Source: an uncultured Dechloromonas sp.
GTDB lineage: Bacteria > Pseudomonadota > Gammaproteobacteria > Burkholderiales > Rhodocyclaceae
DNA: 64,000 nt
Assembly (NCBI RefSeq): GCF_945957265.1
Contig: NZ_CAMFKO010000002.1
Location: forward strand, 1 to 64,000
Direction of reading: 5' to 3'
The position numbers and the translations under genes are program-made. The notes beneath the pieces were generated by a model. The model ran no database searches. It was not told the origin of the DNA and saw only the letters and a list, made by a program, of their open reading frames with translations. This document shows positions 56,297 to 64,000 of the stretch, piece by piece (the stretch's first letter is position 1; every line of letters starts with the position of its first letter).

Positions 56297-56971
56297 TCAC
56301 TGGAAGCCTTCGGCGCGCGCCCGGGCCAGCAGGTCCTGCCAGCGGGACAGGTTGCTCTTGCTGGACGTGTTGCCGGTGCCCATCCACAGGCCGGCGCCGT
56401 TGAAACTGAAAATCGGGAGAAGGTCGTCCCGCTTCGAAGCCGGGACGAGGTTGGTGTTCAGGTTGTCGAGAATGATCGGGTCGGCCGTTGGCGTCGCGTA
56501 GTAGGCGAGCACCATGTGGGCGATCTGGATGGTCGTTCCCAGGCTGCTCTGCGTGGCCTTGACGTAGACCAGGCGCAGCTTGTTGATCGGGATGCCCAGT
56601 TCGAGCAGCGAGTAGTACTTGGCGATCGAATAGTCTTCGCAGTCGCCGCGCCCCTGGCCGATCAGTTCGATGGGGGTGGCCCAGTAGTCGCTCTGGCCCC
56701 ACACCGACATGTCGTCATCGAAGGCGATGTGGCGGTTGAAGAAATCGTTGACCCGCCTGAGCTTGTCCTGTTCGGAGAGCTTGCGCCCTTCGCTGACGGT
56801 TTTTTGCCACTCGTGCAACAGCGCGACCTGGCTTTGCCCGAAGCGGCTGGTCAGCAGTTGCTGCAGGCGATCGAAGTCCCAGCCCAGCGCACTCGGCAGG
56901 CCGCTCAGCCACAGGCTGAAGAGGGCGGCGGCGGCGACCAGCAGGCGGAGAACGGCGGTTCGGTCAGGCAA
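56297..56971 (-). CDS. lapG: LapG-type periplasmic cysteine protease
   Basis: This 224-residue transglutaminase-like cysteine protease has a signal peptide (LLVAAAALFSLWLSGLPSA). The triad is Cys111 (GRGDCEDYS), His152 (QIAHMVL) and Asp169 (IILDNL), with the acidic stretch AFDDDMSVWGQ that binds calcium in LapG. LapG cuts the N-terminus of a large surface adhesin unless LapD sequesters it at high c-di-GMP. The start is TTG at 56971, since no ATG is available. The LapA-like adhesin is not in the window. Confidence 0.92.
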   Translation of the reverse strand: MPDRTAVLRLLVAAAALFSLWLSGLPSALGWDFDRLQQLLTSRFGQSQVALLHEWQKTVSEGRKLSEQDKLRRVNDFFNRHIAFDDDMSVWGQSDYWATPIELIGQGRGDCEDYSIAKYYSLLELGIPINKLRLVYVKATQSSLGTTIQIAHMVLAYYATPTADPIILDNLNTNLVPASKRDDLLPIFSFNGAGLWMGTGNTSSKSNLSRWQDLLARARAEGFQ

Positions 56972-57122
56972 TGGCAGGCGTCAGGTCGTTGCGGGAATGG
57001 GCGGGAAACGAAAGCGCGACAGCGGTAGGGCGAACAGCAGACGGATTATCGCCCATGGGGACGATAAGGGCGAGGTCGGATCGTTTTTCCGGCGACTCGT
57101 GGCCCGGCCGCCGGCATGGTGC

Positions 57123-57830
57123 TTAGTTGCTTGCCTCGACGTCGGCGACGAAGACATAGCCCTGCGAACGCAGGGTCTTGATGAAGCTGCTGCCATCGGC
57201 CTGCGTGCCGAGCGCGCGCCGGATCTGGCTGACGTGGACGTCGATGATCCGGTCGTAGGGCATGTATTCCCGCTTGAGGACGCGTGACAGGTGTTCGCGG
57301 GAAAGGGTTTCGAAGGGGTGTTCGAGAAAGGCCAGCAGCAGGGCGTAGCCGGATACGCCCAGCGATGCCGCGGCGGCGCCGGGGCGGGTCAGCTCCCGCG
57401 AGGCGGTATCCAGCGTCCAGTCGCCAAAGTGCAGCCGGCGCAGGTCGTTGCGCGACACCGGGGCGGTGCGCTGGGTGCGGCGCAGCAGGCTGCGCACGCG
57501 GGCGAGCAGTTCGCGCATGTTGCACGGCTTGGGCAGGAAGTCGTCGGCGCCGATCTCGATGCCGATGATGCGCTCGATCTCATCCGAGCGGGTCGAGTGG
57601 ATGAGAACCGGAATATCCGAGGTCTGGCGCAACTGGCGCAACAGCTCGAGACCGTCGCAATCGGGCAGGCTGAGATCGAGGATGATGACATCCGGCGTCT
57701 GGTCCAGCAGCGGCCACATGGCGGCGCCGGTGGCGGCATGGATGCTTTCGATGCCCGCTGTCGCCAGCGTTGCATTCAATACATGACGGGTGCCGGGATC
57801 ATCTTCAACGATAAGCGCAGTCTGGCGCAT
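57123..57830 (-). CDS. OmpR-family response regulator
   Basis: This 235-residue two-domain regulator has a receiver with phospho-acceptor Asp52 (DVIILDLSLPDCDG) and the conserved Lys in DDFLPKPC. A winged-helix DNA-binding domain follows, ending RIIDVHVSQIRRALGT and IKTLRSQGYVFVA. The receiver opens RQTALIVEDDPGTRHVL. It is divergent from the HPt and hybrid-kinase operon, 119 bases away, so it is probably the DNA-binding output of that phosphorelay. Targets are unknown. Confidence 0.92.
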   Translation of the reverse strand: MRQTALIVEDDPGTRHVLNATLATAGIESIHAATGAAMWPLLDQTPDVIILDLSLPDCDGLELLRQLRQTSDIPVLIHSTRSDEIERIIGIEIGADDFLPKPCNMRELLARVRSLLRRTQRTAPVSRNDLRRLHFGDWTLDTASRELTRPGAAAASLGVSGYALLLAFLEHPFETLSREHLSRVLKREYMPYDRIIDVHVSQIRRALGTQADGSSFIKTLRSQGYVFVADVEASN

Positions 57831-57949
57831 GGTTATTTTTTTGTTGCCATCCGGAAAGAAGGGATTGTAATCGAATGTAAACAAAAGGATGCGTTTTGCG
57901 ATTCTTTTACACTGATCCGAAATACCGAGCGAAAATACGAGCTTGGTTG

Positions 57950-58372
57950 ATGTTGAAAATGAATTTGGAATTTTTCCCGGAGTCCATGTTGGTTCCTGAT
58001 TCTCTTGATGGTTTTGATGTCTCGGCGGCGGTTGGCCGCATGCTGGATCAACCGGCGCTGTGGTGGCAGGCCGTCGGCCTGTTCGTCGCGCATTTTGCCG
58101 ACTGGGAAGCGGCGTGGCAGGGCTGCGTGGGCGACGATGCGCGCGAGCGAAAACAGGTTCATGCCCTGCGCAGCGCTGCCGCCAATGTCGGGGCGACGGC
58201 GCTCGCGGCCAGCGCCGGGGCGCTGGAGAACTGCCTGCTGGCGCGCCTGGCGGGGGGCGCCGAGCGCGTTCCCGAGGCCTTGCGCGCGCGCTTGCAGGCG
58301 GATTTCCGCGGCGCCTGGCGGGGGGCGGCGGATGCCCGGCGGGCAAGCGATCCGGAGGCGCTGGCGCGATGA
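57950..58372 (+). CDS. Stand-alone HPt phosphotransfer protein
   Basis: This 140-residue helical protein has the HPt signature [17 protein letters not shown]; His71 (from ATG 57950) is the phospho-acceptor. It would pass phosphate between the hybrid kinase and a receiver protein. ATG at 57950 or 57959 may be the start; the upstream ATG at 57896 adds an odd basic lead. Its stop overlaps the ATG of the hybrid kinase. The N-terminal stretch [17 protein letters not shown] is typical of HPt proteins paired with PleD-like receivers. Confidence 0.8.
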   Translation: MLKMNLEFFPESMLVPDSLDGFDVSAAVGRMLDQPALWWQAVGLFVAHFADWEAAWQGCVGDDARERKQVHALRSAAANVGATALAASAGALENCLLARLAGGAERVPEALRARLQADFRGAWRGAADARRASDPEALAR

Positions 58373-60720
58373 GCGGGCCGGCTTCGGTTTCGCTGCGCGC
58401 CAGGCTGGCGCGCATCAACTTTTCGGTGCTGGCGCTGGCCGTTCTGCTGCTCACGGTCTTCGTCGCCTTCACCTCGGCCTGGATGAGCGTCAAGGGGCGG
58501 GTGGACGAGGTGTATCAGCGCATCGACCTGTTGCGCGAAGGCACGCCGCCGGTCCTGCGCATCGCCGACGAATCGGCGGCGGCCGGCGTCTTGGCGGCAT
58601 GGCGCACCATGCCCTATCTGAAACAGGTCGGCGTATTTCGCGAGGACGGCTCGCTGCTCGCCCGCCATGGCGACGAGTACCCGCCGGACTTCCTGAGCGA
58701 TCCTGTCGCCGGCCACCGCTACTCCTGGCAGCGTATCGATTTCCTGACGCCGGCCGAGGTCGGCGGTCGCAGCAAGGGCTGGCTGCTGGTGTCGGTCGAC
58801 CTGGGGCAGCTGTATCGGCAGTTGCTCGGCTATCTCGGGCTGATCCTGATCGAAATGCTCGCCGCCCTGGCGATAGCCCTGCACCTGCAGTCCCGCCTGG
58901 TCGGCCGGCTCGTCGAGCCCCTGCAGGAGCTGACAGGACATATGGCCGACGTCTCGGTCGGCCGGCTCGACGCGCGTGCCGCCGATAGTCAGGTGACCGA
59001 AATCGGGCAGCTGGCGAACGGCTTCAACCAGATGCTCGAGCAGATTCGCGAACGGGACCATTGGCTGTCGGCGCATCTGGGCAATCTGGAACAGATCGTC
59101 GAGCAGCGCACGCGCGAGTTGCGCCTGGCCAAGGAGGCCGCCGAGGCGGGCAGCCTGGCCAAGAGCGAATTCCTGGCGACGATGAGCCACGAGATTCGGA
59201 CGCCGATGAATGGCGTGCTGGGCATGACCGAACTGCTGCTCGAGACCGAGTTGACGCCCAGCCAGCGTCAGTTCGTCGAGGCCGTGGCGCACTCGGGTCA
59301 GCACCTGCTGGGGATCATCAACGACATTCTCGATTTTTCCAAGATCGAGGCCGGCAAGCTGGAACTCGATTGCGCCGATTTCGATCTGCGGGCCATGCTC
59401 GAAGAATTGCAGGATATTTTTGCGCAGGCGGCCGGGCGCAAGGGGCTGGTCTTGTCGTCCGAGCTGCCGCCGACGGGCAGCCTGGTGGTGCGCGGCGATG
59501 CGCTGCGCCTGCGGCAGGTGGCGACCAACCTGCTCGGCAACGCCATCAAGTTCACCGAGCGCGGCGAGGTTCTGCTGCGCCTCCAGGCCAGCGAGAGGGA
59601 GCCCGGCCAACTGGCGGTGGTGCTGACGGTCAGGGATACCGGGGTCGGCATTCCGCTCGGCGCCCAGAAGCGGATATTCGAGCATTTCCAGCAGGCCGAC
59701 GGCTCGACCACCCGCAAGTACGGCGGTACCGGGCTGGGCCTGGCGATCTGCCGGCGGCTGGTGGAGATGATGGGGGGGGCGATCGACGTCGAAAGCGCCC
59801 CCGACCACGGGGCGACGTTCGTCGTCCGCCTCGTTCTGCCCAGGGGCGCATCGCCGATGCCGGCCGAACGGCCGGGGCGGCGCGACGACGCCCAGGCCGG
59901 GGCTTCCGGAAAGCTGCGCGGGCGGGTGCTGATCGCCGAGGACAACGAGAGCAACCTGATCGTGGCGCGGGCCCAGCTGCTACGCATGGGGCTCGAGGTC
60001 GTCGTCGCCGAGGACGGCCAGCAGGCGCTCGATATCCTCGCCCAGGAGACGGTGGATGCGGTGCTGATGGACTGTCAGATGCCGGTGCTCGACGGCTATG
60101 CGGCGACCGCCGCCCTGCGTCGGCGCGAGGCCGGAAGCGGCAGGCATCTGCCGGTCATTGCCCTGACCGCCAACGCCATGCGCGGCGACCGCGAACGTTG
60201 CGAGGCGGCGGGGATGGACGACTATCTGGCCAAACCCTATACCGGGGAGGCGCTGCGCGCCATCCTGGCGCACTGGCTGCCGGCCGAACGGCGGCGTCCG
60301 CTCCAGGGCGCCCGGGTGCCGCCGGTCGGCATGGGGTACAAGGACCCGCGTGCGGCCGACGAGCCGGCCATCGACCGGGCTGCCTTCGATAAAATCCGGG
60401 CGCTGTCGCCAAGCGGCGGCGACGAACTGGTGGCCCAGGTCGTGCAGGCTTATCTGAAGGCGGCCGAACGGGAGCTGGCCAGACTGGAGCAGGGCCTTGC
60501 CGATGTCGATGCCGGGCCGCTGGCCAAGGCGGCGCATGCCCTGAAATCGAGCAGCTTCAATGTCGGGGCGGAGCCGTTCGCGGGGTGCTGCAAGGCGCTC
60601 GAAGAAGCCGCGCGGGCCGAGCGCTGGGACGAAATCCCGGCCGCCGCCGAGGCGGCTCGTGCCGCCTGGCAGCGCGTGGAGGTCGCGCTCGGCTCCCTGC
60701 TGAAGGAGTTGGACAAATGA
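58369..60720 (+). CDS. Hybrid sensor histidine kinase with receiver and HPt domains
   Basis: This 783-residue membrane kinase has two helices ([19 protein letters not shown] and [18 protein letters not shown]) around a periplasmic sensor of about 130 residues, then HAMP. HisKA has phospho-His274 ([19 protein letters not shown]). The HATPase has [20 protein letters not shown] and [19 protein letters not shown]. The receiver has Asp568 ([12 protein letters not shown]), and a C-terminal HPt has His723 ([14 protein letters not shown]). It resembles BarA/ArcB-type tripartite kinases. The signal sensed is unknown. Confidence 0.93.
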   Translation: MSGPASVSLRARLARINFSVLALAVLLLTVFVAFTSAWMSVKGRVDEVYQRIDLLREGTPPVLRIADESAAAGVLAAWRTMPYLKQVGVFREDGSLLARHGDEYPPDFLSDPVAGHRYSWQRIDFLTPAEVGGRSKGWLLVSVDLGQLYRQLLGYLGLILIEMLAALAIALHLQSRLVGRLVEPLQELTGHMADVSVGRLDARAADSQVTEIGQLANGFNQMLEQIRERDHWLSAHLGNLEQIVEQRTRELRLAKEAAEAGSLAKSEFLATMSHEIRTPMNGVLGMTELLLETELTPSQRQFVEAVAHSGQHLLGIINDILDFSKIEAGKLELDCADFDLRAMLEELQDIFAQAAGRKGLVLSSELPPTGSLVVRGDALRLRQVATNLLGNAIKFTERGEVLLRLQASEREPGQLAVVLTVRDTGVGIPLGAQKRIFEHFQQADGSTTRKYGGTGLGLAICRRLVEMMGGAIDVESAPDHGATFVVRLVLPRGASPMPAERPGRRDDAQAGASGKLRGRVLIAEDNESNLIVARAQLLRMGLEVVVAEDGQQALDILAQETVDAVLMDCQMPVLDGYAATAALRRREAGSGRHLPVIALTANAMRGDRERCEAAGMDDYLAKPYTGEALRAILAHWLPAERRRPLQGARVPPVGMGYKDPRAADEPAIDRAAFDKIRALSPSGGDELVAQVVQAYLKAAERELARLEQGLADVDAGPLAKAAHALKSSSFNVGAEPFAGCCKALEEAARAERWDEIPAAAEAARAAWQRVEVALGSLLKELDK

Positions 60721-61097
60721 GCCGTCCGCCCTGGCGCATCCTGGTTGCCGACGACGACCCGACGGCCGCGCTGCTGTTCCGGGCCGCGCTTGCCGGGGAT
60801 GACTTTTCCATCGCGCTGGCGGCTGACGGTGACGATGCGCTGGCCATGTTTCGCCGGCAGGCCTTCGACGCCGCCTTGCTCGACGTCGAGATGCCCGGGC
60901 TGGACGGCCTCGAGGTCTGCGCGGCCATCCGGCAGAGCCATGGCCCGGCGTTTCCGGTATTCCTGATTACCGGGCGGGGGGACGACGCGTTCTTGCATCG
61001 CGTTCGCGCCCTGGCGGCCCGCTACGTGGCGAAACCCCTCGACTGGGCCGCGCTGCCCGGGATGCTGCGCGAGGCGCTGGGCGGTATGCCCGGCTGA
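60717..61097 (+). CDS. Single-domain response regulator (CheY-like)
   Basis: This 126-residue receiver domain has no output domain. The acidic pair is in [16 protein letters not shown], the phospho-acceptor Asp56 in [13 protein letters not shown], and the conserved Lys in [10 protein letters not shown]. The ATG at 60717 overlaps the kinase stop (ATGA), so it is made with the kinase. It may act as a phosphate sink or deliver the signal by protein contact, for example to LapD or c-di-GMP enzymes; that target is speculation. Confidence 0.88.
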   Translation: MSRPPWRILVADDDPTAALLFRAALAGDDFSIALAADGDDALAMFRRQAFDAALLDVEMPGLDGLEVCAAIRQSHGPAFPVFLITGRGDDAFLHRVRALAARYVAKPLDWAALPGMLREALGGMPG

Positions 61098-61229
61098 GCC
61101 TAACTGCGTGGCTCAGCCGTTCCGCCCGGCCAGGGGCGCTTCGCTGCATTGGGTTGGTGGTACTTATGGCAGAATCGGGGAAAAATGGCCGCAAGGCTGC
61201 GTACTGTCGGTACGGACAAGGGGGAGACC

Positions 61230-61727
61230 ATGAATTTTCGGAGCGCGTCACGAAGCCTGCTGTGCGGGCTGGCGATGGGCATGCTGGGCGCCATGTCGGG
61301 AGCGAACGCCCAGGAGGTCCGCGCCCCGAGCAAGGGGCAGGTGCTGTATCTCCCCGTCTATTCCCACATGCTGTACGGCAACCTGGGAAAAACCGGCAAG
61401 GCCTCGACGGTGCTGCTGTCGACCCTGGTCAGCATTCGCAACACCGATCCGCGCAGGGCGCTGCGGATACTGTCGGCGAAGTATTTCGACACCCACGGCA
61501 AGCTGCTCGGGGAGCGCGTGCCGAACGGGGCCGCGATCCCGCCGCTCGGCACGCTGGAGCTGTTCGTCGAACTGAATGACGCCTCGGGCGGCTCGGGGGC
61601 GAATTTCGTCATCAAGTGGGATGCCGAGCAGCCGGTCAACCCGCCGCTGGTCGAAGCGCTGCATGTCAACATGGATGGCGGCAAGGCGGTCATCTTCATG
61701 ACGCAATCGGTACCCATCGCGGAATGA
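61230..61727 (+). CDS. DUF3124 exported protein
   Basis: This 165-residue protein has signal peptide [20 protein letters not shown] followed by AMSGANA-Q. The mature part matches DUF3124: [34 protein letters not shown] and [20 protein letters not shown]. The fold is probably a beta-sandwich and the function is unknown. ATG at 61230 follows GGGGGAGA. Its stop overlaps the start of the potassium-channel gene, so the two are translated together. Confidence 0.85.
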   Translation: MNFRSASRSLLCGLAMGMLGAMSGANAQEVRAPSKGQVLYLPVYSHMLYGNLGKTGKASTVLLSTLVSIRNTDPRRALRILSAKYFDTHGKLLGERVPNGAAIPPLGTLELFVELNDASGGSGANFVIKWDAEQPVNPPLVEALHVNMDGGKAVIFMTQSVPIAE

Positions 61728-62782
61728 GCAAGACCGGTGGCGTGACCGCGATCGGCACCATGCAGGCCGGCTACATCCTCCGGCTGCTGTATATCGCCAT
61801 CGGTGCGCTGGTCTTCGTGCACCTGTTCGGCACCATCGGCTACATGGTGCTGACCGAGCACAAGTACTCGTGGTTCGACTGCTTCTACATGACCTTCATC
61901 ACCGTCGCCACCATCGGCTTCGGCGAGATCATCGACATGTCGAGCAACCAGCCGGCGCGCATGCTGACCGTGGTCATCGGCATCCTCGGCGCCGGCAACC
62001 TGTCGCTGCTCTTTTCGGTCGTCACCGTCGCCCTGCTCGAAACCGACCTCAATGGAACCCTGCGGAGAAAACGCATGGAAAAAGCAATCAAGAAACTCAA
62101 AGGCCATTTCATTCTGTGCGGCTACGGCCGCGTCGGGCGCAACATCGCGCATGAACTGGAGGCGACCAACCGGCACTTCGTGGGGATAGACGAGGATTTG
62201 CAGCGCCTGGAGGACTACAAGGAACGCAACCCCGGCTTCCTCTACCTGCACGGCGACGCCAGCGACGACGATGTCCTGCTCGCCGCCGACCTGGAAGATG
62301 CCCGGGGGCTGTTCGCCGTCACCGGCGACGACTCGCGCAACCTGATGATCGTCATCACCGCCAAGCAGCTGAAGCCGGAGTTGCGCGTCGTCGCCCGCTG
62401 CACCGAGCAGCGCAATATCGAAAAGATGCGCAAGGCCGGGGCCGACGCCATCGTCTCGCCCGACTTTACCGGCGGCATGCGCATCGCGTCGGCGATGATC
62501 CGTCCGCACGTGGTCTCCTTCCTCGACGAAATGCTGAAGTCGGAGAAGAACCTGCGCGTCGAGGAGGTGGCCGTGCCGGCCGGCTTCATCCCCAAGCCCC
62601 TGGGCTCGCTGAAACTGCGCAGCGCCAATTACGTGCTGCTCGCCGTGCGCGAGCGCAACGGCGGGTGGCAGTTCAATCCGGACAAGGATTTCCTGCTCAA
62701 GCCCGGCTTTACCTTGATCGCGATGGCCAGCCCGGTCGGGCGCATCGAGATCGAACAACTGTTGATCGAAACGGCCTCCTAG
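61724..62782 (+). CDS. Potassium channel with RCK (TrkA-N/TrkA-C) domain
   Basis: This 352-residue protein has two membrane helices around a pore loop with selectivity filter TIGFGE (residues 63-68). A cytoplasmic RCK domain follows: [19 protein letters not shown] (Rossmann nucleotide site), [20 protein letters not shown], then a TrkA-C domain ([20 protein letters not shown]). It resembles Kch/MthK-type channels gated by ligands or NAD(H). The filter has F where classical K+ channels have Y, which is seen in bacterial relatives. It is coupled to the DUF3124 gene. Confidence 0.9.
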   Translation: MSKTGGVTAIGTMQAGYILRLLYIAIGALVFVHLFGTIGYMVLTEHKYSWFDCFYMTFITVATIGFGEIIDMSSNQPARMLTVVIGILGAGNLSLLFSVVTVALLETDLNGTLRRKRMEKAIKKLKGHFILCGYGRVGRNIAHELEATNRHFVGIDEDLQRLEDYKERNPGFLYLHGDASDDDVLLAADLEDARGLFAVTGDDSRNLMIVITAKQLKPELRVVARCTEQRNIEKMRKAGADAIVSPDFTGGMRIASAMIRPHVVSFLDEMLKSEKNLRVEEVAVPAGFIPKPLGSLKLRSANYVLLAVRERNGGWQFNPDKDFLLKPGFTLIAMASPVGRIEIEQLLIETAS

Positions 62783-62829
62783 GGGGCTGCTGCGCCATTA
62801 ACGAAACATGAAAATGTGAGGAAAGAAAG

Positions 62830-63132
62830 ATGAGCAAAACGCTGTTGTTGATCCTTGCCGGCATCGCCGCCGGCGGCACCGCGCAGGCCTCCGACGAACT
62901 GGCCAAGGCCAAGAATTGCCTGACCTGCCACGCCGCCGACAAGAAGATCGTCGGGCCGTCCTACAAGGACATCGTCGCCAAGCGGGCCGGCGAGAAGGGA
63001 GCCGAGGCGGCGCTGGCCCAGAAGATCAAGGCCGGCAGCAAGAGCGAGTGGGGCACCGTTCCCATGCCCCCCAACAACGTCAGCGATGCCGAGGCCGCAA
63101 CCCTGGCCAAGTGGGTTCTCGCCCACAAGTAG
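62830..63132 (+). CDS. Class I cytochrome c (c-551/c-552 type)
   Basis: This 100-residue periplasmic monohaem cytochrome has a signal peptide ending at AQA-S (residue 20). The haem site is CLTCH (Cys30, Cys33, His34), and the axial Met79 lies in GTVPMPPNN. The short form and KKIVGPSYKDIVAK stretch match electron donors to nitrite reductase or cytochrome oxidase. An AGGAAAGAAAG site precedes the ATG. It stands alone after the channel gene. Confidence 0.92.
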   Translation: MSKTLLLILAGIAAGGTAQASDELAKAKNCLTCHAADKKIVGPSYKDIVAKRAGEKGAEAALAQKIKAGSKSEWGTVPMPPNNVSDAEAATLAKWVLAHK

Positions 63133-63206
63133 GCGGCGCCCGGCGGCCGGCTGCCCGCCATCGACCGCAGCCTGACTAAATAAAACAATATTCCCAGAGA
63201 GAGAAC

Positions 63207-64000
63207 ATGCTGAACCTGACTCCCGCGCAAATGCGCCGACGCTGGCTGGCCCTGGGCATCGTGGCCCTGGCCTACGTCCTGTCCTTCTTCCAGCGTTTCG
63301 CGCCGGCCGGCATCGCCAACGACCTGGCGGCCGCCTTCCAGACTTCGGCGGCCTCGCTCGGCGTGCTGGCGGCCACCTACTTTTATGTCTATACCGTCAT
63401 GCAGGTGCCCACCGGCATGCTGGCCGATACCCTGGGGCCGCGCCGCATCCTGGTGCTGGGCGGGGTGGTCGGCGGCATCGGCAGCTTCCTGTTCGGCTTT
63501 GCGCCGTCGCTCGACGTGGCCCTGTTCGGGCGGACCCTGATCGGCCTGGGCGTGTCGGTGACCTTCATCGCCATGCTCAAGCTGATCGCCGTCTGGTTCG
63601 AGGAGAACCGCTTCGCCACCATGGTCGGCATCTGCATGCTGATCGGCAACCTGGGGTCGGTGCTGGCCGGGGCGCCGCTCTCCGCCGTGGCGCAGGCGAC
63701 GGGGTGGCGCGGCGTGTTCATCGGCGTCGGGGCGCTTTCCCTGGTGCTCGCGGCGCTGTGCTGGCTGATCGTGCGCGACCGGCCGGAGCAGCCGGATGGC
63801 GTGCCCGGCGCGGCTCCCCGCTTCGACCGTACCGTCCTGCTCAACAGCCTGCTGTCGGTCGTGCGCAACCGCGCGACCTGGCCGGCCATCCTGGTCAATA
63901 CCGGAACCTGCGGTGCTTTCTTCACCTTCGCCGGTTTGTGGACCGTGCCCTACCTGATGCAGGTGCACGACATGGCGCGGCCGGTGGCGGCGTCGCATCT
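63207..64000 (+). CDS. MFS transporter, N-terminal part (runs off the window)
   Basis: The first 264 residues of a major facilitator superfamily protein are present, with eight or so helices. MFS signatures are QRFAPAGIANDLAAAFQTS in helix 1, the loop 2-3 motif GMLADTLGPRRILVLGG, and GWRGVFIGVGALSLV. The reading frame stays open to the last base, so the C-terminal half lies outside. ATG at 63207 follows AGAGAGAG. The N-terminus resembles nitrate/formate-type or D-galactonate-like transporters, but the substrate cannot be fixed. Confidence 0.85.
   Translation, partial: MLNLTPAQMRRRWLALGIVALAYVLSFFQRFAPAGIANDLAAAFQTSAASLGVLAATYFYVYTVMQVPTGMLADTLGPRRILVLGGVVGGIGSFLFGFAPSLDVALFGRTLIGLGVSVTFIAMLKLIAVWFEENRFATMVGICMLIGNLGSVLAGAPLSAVAQATGWRGVFIGVGALSLVLAALCWLIVRDRPEQPDGVPGAAPRFDRTVLLNSLLSVVRNRATWPAILVNTGTCGAFFTFAGLWTVPYLMQVHDMARPVAASH

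Overview
The window is about 64 kb of GC-rich bacterial chromosome. Betaproteobacterial traits are the run murA / his genes / hinT-tatABC, the short HisG form, TRAP C4-dicarboxylate transport, CcoG, a PEP-CTERM protein, FimV and TfpZ-type pilus genes. The set resembles Rhodocyclales relatives such as Dechloromonas or Azonexus; that placement is inferred from gene content only. Bases 1-55 are not genomic: they are a leftover Illumina Nextera adapter, so the contig begins inside the end of an ABC ATPase gene.

Layout. 0.06-2.3 kb: ABC-2 exporter, IbaG and MurA (envelope). 2.6-5.8 kb: a cold-shock protein and a DctPQM TRAP transporter. 5.8-15.4 kb: histidine genes hisG, hisD, then hisC (reversed) and hisBHAFI; a two-part ChrA, an NsrR-type repressor and CcoG sit between hisD and hisC. 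15.4-33.9 kb: an exopolysaccharide island with a PEP-CTERM protein, a WecA-like initiating transferase, LMW phosphatase, Wza, Wzc-type kinase, flippase, polymerase, three GT4 glycosyltransferases, UDP-GlcNAc 2-epimerase, a heparinase-fold enzyme and a secreted glycosidase-like protein. Two good sigma-54 promoters lie in its two long gaps. 34.0-36.2 kb: hisE, hinT and tatABC, which in relatives usually follow hisI directly. 36.2-43 kb: class II amidotransferase, DegS-type protease, Nif3/DUF34, FimV, FAH-family hydrolase and MATE exporter. 43-47 kb: sucCD, a TerC-family protein and an ornithine cyclodeaminase homologue. 47-53 kb: PP2C phosphatase, FHA protein, metallo-beta-lactamase phosphodiesterase-like protein, GAF/HD-GYP protein, major type IV pilin and its TfpZ accessory protein. 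53-61 kb: CYTH/CHAD protein, LapD and LapG, and a phosphorelay (OmpR-type regulator, lone HPt, hybrid kinase, lone receiver). 61-64 kb: DUF3124 protein, RCK potassium channel, cytochrome c and an MFS transporter cut off at the window end.

A theme in the second half is attachment and surface lifestyle: exopolysaccharide, PEP-CTERM protein, type IV pilus, LapD/LapG adhesin control and c-di-GMP turnover. The clearest regulatory signals are a perfect NsrR-type palindrome between nsrR and ccoG, sigma-54 promoters for the PEP-CTERM gene and the exopolysaccharide operon, and a perfect CRP-type site upstream of a cyclic-nucleotide-phosphodiesterase-like gene. No rRNA, tRNA, CRISPR array, transposase or integrase was seen.
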